From NCBI GenBank assembly GCA_017416885.1, contig JAFQAM010000039.1, positions 1-16,616 on the forward strand: a stretch of 16,616 nt of DNA. The letters run 5' to 3'. A program made the translations under genes and the position numbers. The notes below the pieces were generated by a model. It worked only from the letters and a program-made list of their open reading frames with translations. It was not told where the DNA came from and did not search any database. Below are positions 7,766 to 13,569 of the stretch, in pieces. How positions within the stretch are numbered: the stretch's first letter is position 1; each line of letters starts with the position of its first letter. The DNA comes from Clostridia bacterium (lineage in GTDB: Bacteria; Bacillota; Clostridia; Oscillospirales; CAG-272).

Positions 7766-7801
7766 AAAAAAATCCGCTTGGAAAACCAAGCGGATTTTTT
7801 T
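7766..7801. terminator. Bidirectional terminator between convergent genes
   Basis: A 16-bp stem (7766-7781 with 7786-7801) around an AAAA loop; the outer ends are A7 and T7, so both strands end in U-runs. It serves the ATPase gene (plus) and the M3 peptidase gene (minus), whose stop codon overlaps the stem at 7800-7802. Confidence 0.95.
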
Positions 7802-9491
7802 ATTTAGATAATTTATCAAGTAAGCTTTCGCAGAATGTGGCTACTTCACTTAAAGCGCCCTTTTCAAATGGGGATTTAAGTCCTGCCAATTTAACAAGGT
7901 CGGTAATACCGTAGTTGCCTGTGCGTTTTGCGTGGGCAATATAGGCCCCAAATGCTTTATCGTAGTCCTCAAGGCTTAATTTTAAGAATTCAAATGCGAT
8001 TGTTTGAGCGATACAGTAGTCGATATAGTAGAATGGGCTTTGGAAAATGTGGTTTTGATATTGCCATCTTGTGCCTTCCTCTAAATATTCGATGCCGTCT
8101 GCGTTTTGCCATGGGCGGAATTTCTTTTCAAGGTCGCGCCACAGTGCTTTTCTTTCCTCGGGAGTCATTTCCGGATTTTCGTACACTAATTCCTGGAAGT
8201 AGTCAACAATTGTGCCGTATGGGATAAACGCAAGTGCGGAAAACAGGTGCTTATATTTATATGCATCTGCTTGGTCGCCAAAGAATTTGTCAATATATTT
8301 CCAAGCGAAAAACTCCATACTCATTGAGTGAGTTTCCGCGGTTTCCATTCCGCCAAGCTGTAATTCAGGCTCCATTTCAGGCGCGCCTACATAGTAAGCA
8401 AATGCGTGTCCTGCCTCGTGAGTGATTACATCTACATCTCCTGTTGTGCCATTAAAGTTAGCAAAGATAAACGGTTGCTTATAAAGTGGGAAGAATGTCA
8501 TATATCCACCTGTCCACTTGCCCTCTCTTGGCATAACATCAAATGCGTCAGAGTCAAACATCATATCAATAAAGTCGCTTGTTTCCTTTGACATTTCGTG
8601 GTACATTTCTTTACCTGCATCTAAAATGCCTTGCGCATCTAAAATTGGCTTTGGATTATCCTTTGAATAGATTGAGTCATCATATAGCTTGATTTCGTCA
8701 AGTCCTAATTTTTCGGCAATTTGCTTTTTCAAGCGAGTTACAACGGGAACGATATCGTTTAAAACATTTTCACGGAAAATAGCAACTAAATCCTTGTCAT
8801 AGCAGGTTCTTTGCATAATGTTGTAGCCAAGCTCAACATAATTTTTGTAGCCAAGCTTCTTTGCCATTTTGTCACGGTTTTTAACCATTTTGTCAAAGAT
8901 AGTGTCGATAAACTCGCTATTTGCTTTTAAGGTTTTGCCAAGAGCGTTATATGCTTCCTTTCTTGTTTCTCTGTCGTTATCGTCCATATATTTACGAAGA
9001 ATACCAAGAGTAACCTTTTCCCCGCGGAAGTCATATGTTAATTCGGAAACGAATTTACCGTACTCTGTTGTGAGCTTGTTTTCCTCTTGCATTTCCGCTA
9101 AAATTCTTTCATCTGCGGTCTTTAAGGAAAGCTCCATCATTGTTATTATAAGTGGATTCAATTCCTTTTTTGCGTCCTCTAAATATGGGGATGATAAAAA
9201 TGCTTTTGAAAACTTAATATCGTACATTTGAATTTCAGGTAATGCAGAGTTATAGTAGTCCATTTCCCCGCTGTAAAATTCATCACGGCTATTAAGATTT
9301 AATCTTGTATGAGCAAGACGCACCATTGTGCCAAGCGCTTCGCTATCGTTATTGTACTCTTTTCTTGCATCAAGCAAGTCCTTTGCGCTTGTTGCATTTT
9401 CTACCTTGCTTAAGCATTTTTCAATAGATGCAATAACATCTTCCTTTAAAATGCGCTTGTATTCCATATCTTTAATTTTTACATAGTTCAT
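7800..9491 (-). CDS. M3 family oligoendopeptidase (PepF/M3-type)
   Basis: A 563-residue cytosolic zinc metallopeptidase of family M3, which degrades short peptides. The zinc site is HEAGH (358-362) within DVDVITHEAGHAFAYYVG, with the third ligand most likely E386 in ETAETHSMSMEFF. The long helical N-terminal region (1-200) has the usual M3 spacing, and length is typical for M3 oligoendopeptidases. There is no signal peptide. It starts at ATG 9491 after AGGTGATATT, with a near-consensus promoter just upstream, and is transcribed alone. The 16-bp bidirectional terminator ends the transcript at the stop codon. It is a housekeeping peptide-turnover gene with no evident functional link to its neighbours. 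Confidence 0.93.
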   Translation of the reverse strand: MNYVKIKDMEYKRILKEDVIASIEKCLSKVENATSAKDLLDARKEYNNDSEALGTMVRLAHTRLNLNSRDEFYSGEMDYYNSALPEIQMYDIKFSKAFLSSPYLEDAKKELNPLIITMMELSLKTADERILAEMQEENKLTTEYGKFVSELTYDFRGEKVTLGILRKYMDDNDRETRKEAYNALGKTLKANSEFIDTIFDKMVKNRDKMAKKLGYKNYVELGYNIMQRTCYDKDLVAIFRENVLNDIVPVVTRLKKQIAEKLGLDEIKLYDDSIYSKDNPKPILDAQGILDAGKEMYHEMSKETSDFIDMMFDSDAFDVMPREGKWTGGYMTFFPLYKQPFIFANFNGTTGDVDVITHEAGHAFAYYVGAPEMEPELQLGGMETAETHSMSMEFFAWKYIDKFFGDQADAYKYKHLFSALAFIPYGTIVDYFQELVYENPEMTPEERKALWRDLEKKFRPWQNADGIEYLEEGTRWQYQNHIFQSPFYYIDYCIAQTIAFEFLKLSLEDYDKAFGAYIAHAKRTGNYGITDLVKLAGLKSPFEKGALSEVATFCESLLDKLSK

Positions 9492-9521
9492 AATATCACC
9501 TCTATAATATTTTACATAAAA

Positions 9522-9550
9522 ATAATATCATATATTCCCATTAAAGTCAA
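9522..9550 (-). promoter_or_regulatory. Sigma-A promoter for the M3 peptidase gene
   Basis: On the minus strand, TTGACT (9545-9550), 17 nt, TATTAT (9522-9527), 30 bp before the start codon. Confidence 0.82.
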
Positions 9551-9554
9551 TAAA

Positions 9555-9583
9555 AAAAGTGCTTGTGTAATACAAGCACTTTT
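9555..9583 (-). terminator. Terminator of the zinc-ribbon gene
   Basis: AAAAGTGCTTGT (9555-9566) pairs with 9572-9583 around a 5-nt loop. On the minus strand the stem runs into a U-rich tract just after the zinc-ribbon stop codon (9585). The stem lies immediately upstream of the M3 peptidase promoter. Confidence 0.88.
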
Positions 9584-9584
9584 A

Positions 9585-11168
9585 TTAGCTTCTGTTTTCG
9601 ATTGGCTCAATTGCTACAATAACTGAAGCAATCAATATAACAATCATACCAATAGATATGGATGTTTTAAAGTCAAGGTTTAAATTCTGACATCCTATCG
9701 TTGACGAAATCGAAATTGCAAGCACTAAGGCAAATACAATTAAGGCGGATATAAGCAAAGTAACTTTTGTTCCTTTTAAAATTCCTTTGTTCAAAGAAAT
9801 ATCACAAACAGCACTTAAAATCTTATTCCATAGTAAAATTGCAGTTGCCACTACTGTCAATAAGGTGAAATAATAGCCTGAGTTAAATATCCACGCGGTT
9901 GTTTTTCCGGCATAATCCATTGTGGAAAATGCTATAACATTAATAATATTAAAATCTGCGTTGCCCTCTTTAAATTGTTTTTTCGTATTCGTCGTAGTTA
10001 TTGCGGTGTATGCATATTCAGCCATTGCAGATGGTGATGACACTGCAAATTCATCTTCATCATAGCGCATATAATAATCAAACTTTTTAAATGTGGTATA
10101 ATCAACGCCCTCTCTTGCCGTCTCTTCCTTATCGCTTCCTGTAAATTCTGCGGTTACCTTCGCGGTAAAGAGTGGAATAACAGTAACCAATAACACTAAA
10201 ATACAACAAGCAACAGATAAACATTTTTTCAGGATGCTTCTTTTGTTAATTGATTTCTTTTCTTTAATTAAATATCTGTAAGATACAAATGCAATAAGTA
10301 AAATTGCAGATAGCGCTATTAAAATTATAGGCAATGCACATACATTATTTAACAACTTAAATGATGTTGTTAAAACAATCATTATAGGTGCAAAGGTGAA
10401 TGCAATGACTGTTTTTTCTGTATAATCGGGAGTGTTAATAAACAGTGACAAGAAGGAAAGTAATGCTAAAATAAAAAATATTATAGCGAATACTATGTAC
10501 GCAAAATTCATAATAGCATTAATAATCCCTACCACGGTTAGCGTAACATCTGATTTTCGAATCATTAGTCGATAATCGTTCTTTAAATAGCGGCTATACA
10601 GTGATGTACCGTAAGCATCCTCTCTGTTTTCACCGTATTTTTCTTTTACTTTTTCATATAACCTTTCCGTTCTCTTGTAAAGAGCGCTTTCCTTATATTC
10701 ATCTTTCTCATATTCAATCAGCATATCAAATAAAACTACAATATTCTCAACAGGACTGAATTTAATATAAGTTTCGTAAGTATACAATGATTTTGTAAAT
10801 GGCAAAAATATTGAAATAAGCATTACCAACGCTAAAAGCAATACTACGCTTCGCTTTAAAAGTGATACTGTAAGCATCTTATCTTGACGGATTTTTTCTA
10901 TTTTTTCCTTAACTGCAGTGTTTTGCTTAACCTGTTCTCCACAGTTTGAGCAAAATCTGTTGTTTTGAGTTAATTCTGCTCCGCATTTATTGCAACGGCT
11001 TTCGTTTTTTGCTCCACATAAATGGCAGAATTTTTGTCCTTCCTCAAGCACAACTCCACACTTTTGACATACAGGCTTTGGTTTTACATATTCCGTGCCA
11101 CAGTATGGGCAAAATTTTTGCTCATCAGTAAGAGCCATTTTGCATTTATTACAAATTCTATTTTCCAT
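9585..11168 (-). CDS. Membrane protein with three N-terminal zinc ribbons
   Basis: A 527-residue protein. The first 80 residues carry three CxxC...CxxC zinc ribbons: C6/C9-C20/C23, C34/C37-C48/C51 and C59/C62-C73/C76, the last within CNKCGAELTQNNRFCSNCGE. A charged linker follows, then a first membrane segment near 105-127. A roughly 80-residue soluble, probably extracytoplasmic, region contains YEKDEYKESALYKRTERLY. Several further helices follow, with a second soluble loop (about 345-400). Zinc-ribbon/membrane fusions of this kind are common in Clostridia and usually unnamed; the ribbons may bind protein or sense metal. It has its own promoter and terminator. The start at 11168 follows AAAGG. 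No enzyme motif was seen. Confidence 0.8.
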   Translation of the reverse strand: MENRICNKCKMALTDEQKFCPYCGTEYVKPKPVCQKCGVVLEEGQKFCHLCGAKNESRCNKCGAELTQNNRFCSNCGEQVKQNTAVKEKIEKIRQDKMLTVSLLKRSVVLLLALVMLISIFLPFTKSLYTYETYIKFSPVENIVVLFDMLIEYEKDEYKESALYKRTERLYEKVKEKYGENREDAYGTSLYSRYLKNDYRLMIRKSDVTLTVVGIINAIMNFAYIVFAIIFFILALLSFLSLFINTPDYTEKTVIAFTFAPIMIVLTTSFKLLNNVCALPIILIALSAILLIAFVSYRYLIKEKKSINKRSILKKCLSVACCILVLLVTVIPLFTAKVTAEFTGSDKEETAREGVDYTTFKKFDYYMRYDEDEFAVSSPSAMAEYAYTAITTTNTKKQFKEGNADFNIINVIAFSTMDYAGKTTAWIFNSGYYFTLLTVVATAILLWNKILSAVCDISLNKGILKGTKVTLLISALIVFALVLAISISSTIGCQNLNLDFKTSISIGMIVILIASVIVAIEPIENRS

Positions 11169-11199
11169 AATGATGCCTTTCGTTTAGGTTCTTTTCTAT

Positions 11200-11228
11200 A
11201 TTGTAGCACTCTTTTCTAAAATATTCAA
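11200..11228 (-). promoter_or_regulatory. Promoter for the zinc-ribbon gene
   Basis: On the minus strand, TTGAAT (11223-11228), 17 nt, TACAAT (11200-11205), with an extended -10 (TGC before TACAAT). Confidence 0.82.
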
Positions 11229-11268
11229 TACACTAATTACTTTTTAAGGATATCAAGCAATATTAATT

Positions 11269-11532
11269 TTACTCAATCGCTTCTTTTATAAGTCTTGCGC
11301 CAAGGGAAAAGCCGTCAACAAAAAATTGCTCGTTGAATATTGAGTGAAGCTCGCAGGATATTTCGTCGTACTCCTCTAACATTTCCTTTTGCTCCTCGGT
11401 TAGCTTCTTGCATAAGAGCTCTCTTTTTTCGCTAAGCTTTTTGGCTAATGCTTTAATTTCAGCATTGTTATTTCCGCATCTTTCGCTTGGAAAAATATTT
11501 CCGTAAAATAATTCCTTGATTGTTTCTTTCAT
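11269..11532 (-). CDS. Small helical protein, DUF6809-like
   Basis: An 87-residue soluble, mostly helical and charged protein with a coiled-coil-like middle (AEIKALAKKLSEKRELLCKK onward to about residue 60). It ends in FVDGFSLGARLIKEAIE, a C-terminal pattern I associate with DUF6809 proteins of Clostridia, which are often found beside small regulators. Function is unknown. The start at 11532 has a GGAGT site. It is divergent from an XRE-family repressor gene and shares a 130-bp intergenic region with repeated operators. Its promoter is overlapped by two of those sites, so it is probably the main target of that regulator. No terminator is visible before the next gene's promoter. Confidence 0.75.
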   Translation of the reverse strand: MKETIKELFYGNIFPSERCGNNNAEIKALAKKLSEKRELLCKKLTEEQKEMLEEYDEISCELHSIFNEQFFVDGFSLGARLIKEAIE

Positions 11533-11546
11533 AATTACTCCTTTAA

Positions 11547-11617
11547 AACCATTTAGTTGTATTTACAACCATTATACCAACCATTCGGTTGGATTTCAAG
11601 TAAAACCGTATAGTTGT
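11547..11617. promoter_or_regulatory. Operator cluster between the DUF6809-like and XRE genes
   Basis: Related sites are AACCATTTAGTTGT (11547-11560), ACAACCATTATACC (11565-11578), the perfect palindrome CCAACC-ATTC-GGTTGG (11577-11592) and AACCGTATAGTTGT (11604-11617). The first and last match at 12 of 14 bases. The half-site is ACAAC/GTTGT. The palindrome exactly fills the spacer of the minus promoter, and the second site covers its -10, a classic repressor layout. The neighbouring XRE protein is the obvious candidate binder (inferred). Confidence 0.7.
11571..11599 (-). promoter_or_regulatory. Promoter for the DUF6809-like gene
   Basis: On the minus strand, TTGAAA (11594-11599), 17 nt, TATAAT (11571-11576). 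Confidence 0.82.
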
Positions 11618-11672
11618 ATGATAAAATCTACTTGTTATACAAAATAGACTTGAAAATATAGAGGTGTTGTTT

Positions 11673-11891
11673 ATGTATTATTACCAAAGAATAAGAGATT
11701 TGAGAGAGGATAGTGACAAAACGCAAACTGAAATTGCCGAAATTTTGAATATGAAATATCAGCAATACGCGCGATATGAAAATGGCGAAAGAGAAATTCC
11801 TGTTCACCATTTAATTACTCTTGCCACATACTATAATGTATCATTAGACTACCTTTGTGGTCTTATTGATACACCTAAAAAGTTAAGATAA
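11673..11891 (+). CDS. XRE-family helix-turn-helix transcriptional regulator
   Basis: A 72-residue single-domain DNA-binding protein (Cro/C1-type HTH). The recognition region is TQTEIAEILNMKYQQYARYE (17-36), followed by the family's NGEREIPVHHLITLATYYNV and the SLDYLCGL ending. There is no extra sensing domain, so it probably acts as a dimeric repressor. ATG 11673 was preferred over the GTG at 11664 because GAGGTG (11661-11666) is the ribosome binding site and overlaps that GTG. A weak plus promoter (TTGTAT 11614-11619, 16 nt, TATACA 11636-11641) overlaps the operator at 11604-11617, which suggests autoregulation. It is divergent from the DUF6809-like gene. The hairpin repeat at 11911-11964 ends the transcript. 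Confidence 0.88.
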   Translation: MYYYQRIRDLREDSDKTQTEIAEILNMKYQQYARYENGEREIPVHHLITLATYYNVSLDYLCGLIDTPKKLR

Positions 11892-11910
11892 TATTGCACT
11901 CTTGCTTTTT

Positions 11911-11964
11911 CCACCTCATCCGTCACACAAGTGTGCCACCTTCCCCTCAAGGGGAAGGCTTTTT
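11911..11964 (+). repeat. Interspersed CCACCTCATC / CCTTCCCC repeat acting as terminator
   Basis: CCACCTCATCCGT is followed by a small hairpin CACAC-AA-GTGTG (11924-11935), then CCACC, then CCTTCCCC-TCAA-GGGGAAGG (11939-11958) and CTTTTT. From memory this unit recurs many times in gut Clostridia, with a variable middle hairpin and a constant GGGGAAGG stem; I could not search for it. Here it lies 20 bp after the XRE stop codon and has all the parts of a rho-independent terminator. Confidence 0.75.
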
Positions 11965-12040
11965 ATTTTCCGCATTATATCACAAAGATAATTAAAAGTG
12001 CGGATTTATACCTTATGAGGTATATAAAATTTTTGCAACA

Positions 12041-12071
12041 AAAAACAGAGAATTTTTAGTTCTCTGTTTTT
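12041..12071 (-). terminator. Terminator of ribU
   Basis: AAAAACAGAGAA (12041-12052) pairs with 12060-12071. On the minus strand a U6 run follows the stem. It begins 3 bp past the ribU stop codon. Confidence 0.9.
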
Positions 12072-12074
12072 GTT

Positions 12075-12728
12075 TTATATTACCTTTGCTAAAATTAAAA
12101 AGCAGAAAATCAAGGTAGCAAGGACAAATGTGGTTATTAATATTATCCACAGCTTTGGTCTTTGCTTTGCAGGGGCGGTGGTTTCTATTATGTGGCTTTT
12201 TCGCATAGCGGTAACTACCGGCTTATAGATAAGTAACGCAAAGCAAGCATTTATGCCGTATTTTATAAGATTGAACGGTAGGAATGTGGTTGGCAGCATT
12301 CTTAAAACCGCTTCTCTTGGCACTTGCATATAGAATGGAGTTACAAAGTAATTCCACAAAAGCATAAGGACGGTTGTTATGAGAGTGGCAACAATTAATC
12401 CAAAAATCGCTCCGCCAAGTGTTTTTCTCTTTTTATAAATATATGAGGCTACACAGGCAAATGATGCGGTGGAAATTATATTCATAAGCAGTCCGTAAAA
12501 GCCCGTTGTGCTAATTCCTGTTACAAGCTCTAAAAGCGCAGTTAATACAGATATTGCGAGCGCAGAGGCGGGACCTAAAATAAAGCCTGCAATTGCTACT
12601 ATAATATCCTTTGGATCATACTTTAAAAAGCCTGCCACCGATATTGGCAAAAGTCCGCCAAGCAATGTAAATATATATGCAATGGCGCAAAAAAGTCCTA
12701 TTAATGCTATTTTTTTATTACTTTTCAT
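12075..12728 (-). CDS. ribU: ECF transporter substrate-binding (S) component, RibU-type riboflavin transporter
   Basis: A 218-residue membrane protein that captures riboflavin and works with a shared energising module (EcfA/A'/T) encoded elsewhere. The sequence shows about six hydrophobic segments, the RibU hallmark FLKYDPKD (34-41) after the first helix, and NYFVTPFYM in a later loop. ATG 12728 was chosen because GAGGAAATT precedes it. The 27 codons of the longer frame (from 12809) would translate hairpin array C and have no ribosome binding site. Identification is strengthened by the FMN riboswitch and terminator in the leader: high FMN should stop transcription. The leader exceeds 800 nt, which is exceptional. 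A C-terminal extension with a last helix (LWIILITTFVLATLIFCFL) is slightly longer than I expect for the family. Confidence 0.88.
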   Translation of the reverse strand: MKSNKKIALIGLFCAIAYIFTLLGGLLPISVAGFLKYDPKDIIVAIAGFILGPASALAISVLTALLELVTGISTTGFYGLLMNIISTASFACVASYIYKKRKTLGGAIFGLIVATLITTVLMLLWNYFVTPFYMQVPREAVLRMLPTTFLPFNLIKYGINACFALLIYKPVVTAMRKSHIIETTAPAKQRPKLWIILITTFVLATLIFCFLILAKVI

Positions 12729-12744
12729 AATTTCCTCGATTATA

Positions 12745-12823
12745 CACGCTTTGCGTGATGATATACCGCCTATGGCGAATGATATACATCTTTCGATGAT
12801 GATATACAATTTCTGCGAAATTG
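12745..12823 (-). repeat. Hairpin half-array C in the ribU 5' UTR
   Basis: Four hairpins (12745-12757, 12767-12777, 12787-12798, 12807-12823) are joined by the spacer ATGATATA (12758, 12779, 12799). There is no mirrored second half. The last hairpin in the RNA ends about 7 nt before the ribU Shine-Dalgarno sequence. The hairpins match, in order, those of the left half of array B, including an identical CAATTTCTGCGAAATTG, but the spacer differs and one hairpin is absent. Confidence 0.85.
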
Positions 12824-12838
12824 ATTTTATCAGTGCGT

Positions 12839-12865
12839 AAAAAACGCCCTGATAAATTCAGGGCG
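12839..12865 (-). terminator. Riboswitch-controlled intrinsic terminator of ribU
   Basis: CGCCCTGA (12845-12852) pairs with 12858-12865 around 5 nt; the RNA then has U6 (12839-12844). It lies 24 nt after the aptamer's P1 and 110 nt before the start codon, as expected for an expression platform that works by transcription termination. Confidence 0.92.
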
Positions 12866-12914
12866 ATAAAAAGCAAAATATTACTTCTATCTTCTTCCAT
12901 CCAGACTATATATA

Positions 12915-13150
12915 CACGCGGTGCGTGATGCCATGCTGCCTTTGGCAAATTCCATACATCTTGCGATGATTCCATACAACACTGAGTGTTGATTTCATAC
13001 AATTTCTGCGAAATTGACTTAGGTTACTTGTAAATCTAACTTCTAAATCACAACGGAGTTGTGCATGTAATCACGCATGGCGTGAATGGAATCGCAATTT
13101 ATTGCGTATGGAATCAATGCTTTGCATTGAATGTAATCACACAAAGTGTG
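12915..13150 (-). repeat. Hairpin array B: 5+5 mini-hairpins inside riboswitch P6
   Basis: Left-half hairpins: 12915-12927, 12937-12947, 12957-12968, 12977-12991 and 13000-13016. Right half: 13049-13063, 13071-13085, 13093-13106, 13114-13130 and 13138-13150. Left spacers on the plus strand are ATGCCAT, ATTCCAT, ATTCCAT and ATTTCAT (12928, 12949, 12969, 12992). Right spacers are ATGTAAT, ATGGAAT, ATGGAAT and ATGTAAT (13065, 13086, 13108, 13131). In nested order the middle two pairs are perfect, the innermost has one mismatch and the outermost has two. The centre, 13017-13048, can form a small TTAG/CTAA plus TTAC/GTAA apex. The array joins the CGACAGU and AGUCUGG blocks of the riboswitch, which are normally only a few nucleotides apart. 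Confidence 0.9.
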
Positions 13151-13217
13151 CATAATTCACTGTCGGTTACAGAATTTCACTGTATCGGCACAAATACTAA
13201 TTTGTGTTAGCGGACTG

Positions 13218-13495
13218 AAAGCCACAGGGAGCCCAAGCAAATACGGTTTGAAACGATAAATAGCATTACTATCTGCGTTGAAAAATCTTGATAATTCCAA
13301 ATTATCTTCGCTTTTTCGCCTTGTTATTAATTCTATTTATTCGTTTGAAACTGCTTCGCACCTTAAAGGGCGATGTGGTGAGTGATTTTTGGTGCAGAAT
13401 GGCGAAGTAATATAAGATATTTCGAGTCATTATGTGCCGAAAAGCGCCATCACATCACTCTTTAAGGCGTATTCGCTTGAGCTCCCTGTGGCTTT
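13218..13495. repeat. 278-bp inverted-repeat element in riboswitch P3
   Basis: Two 28-bp arms (13218-13245 and 13468-13495) are inverted copies differing at two bases, both of which form G-U pairs in RNA. Nested inside are a roughly 21-bp imperfect helix (13361-13381 with 13447-13467, core CCTTAAAG/CTTTAAGG), a 13-bp helix with one bulge (13251-13263 with 13333-13346) and a hairpin GATAATT-CCA-AATTATC (13290-13306). Overall it resembles a miniature inverted-repeat element rather than the mini-hairpin arrays. No coding frame was seen. Confidence 0.85.
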
Positions 13496-13538
13496 TCGGT
13501 TGAGAATTTCACTCTACCCTGAAGATTTATTTATATAT

Positions 13539-13567
13539 ATTGTAGCACTATTATTATAATATGTCAA
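13539..13567 (-). promoter_or_regulatory. Promoter of the FMN riboswitch-ribU transcript
   Basis: On the minus strand, TTGACA (13562-13567), 17 nt, TACAAT (13539-13544), with an extended -10 TGC. The -35 box begins 2 bp after the stop codon of the AEC transporter gene. Confidence 0.92.
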
Positions 13568-13569
13568 GT

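Larger units (their letters stand above)
12889..13526 (-). ncRNA. FMN riboswitch (RFN element), 638 nt, with enlarged P3 and P6 arms
   Basis: In RNA order: P1 5' strand AUCUUC (13521-13526); P2 with GAG-UGAAAUU-CUC then AACCG; 3' side of P3, AGUCCGC (13210-13216); P4 hairpin CACAAAU-loop-AUUUGUG (13189-13206); P5 ACAG-UGAAAUU-CUGU followed by AACCGACAGUG (about 13159-13183); AGUCUGGAUGGAAG and P1 3' strand GAAGAU (12889-12894). These are the conserved RFN blocks. FMN aptamers are usually 120-150 nt. Here P3 carries a 278-nt inverted-repeat insertion (13218-13495) and P6 carries array B (12915-13150). The usual GYGGU on the 5' side of P3 is absent (AACCG is followed by AAAAGCC), so ligand binding may be altered. 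A promoter lies 13 bp upstream and a terminator lies downstream. Confidence 0.93.

Noticed and set aside
11628..11810. Minus-strand 60-residue frame under the XRE gene
   Set aside because: It is antisense to a clear HTH gene, and no start signal is visible.
12007..12024. TATACCT/AGGTATA inverted repeat between the XRE and ribU genes
   Set aside because: It is a 7-bp AT-rich stem downstream of both convergent genes, with no U-run or neighbouring site to give it meaning.
12729..12809. 27-codon N-terminal extension of RibU
   Set aside because: It runs through hairpin array C and lacks a ribosome binding site, whereas ATG 12728 has GAGGA at proper spacing and gives the normal RibU N-terminus.
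12718..13002. Minus-strand 94-residue frame in the ribU leader
   Set aside because: It lies across array B, the riboswitch end, the terminator and array C; composition reflects RNA elements, not a protein.
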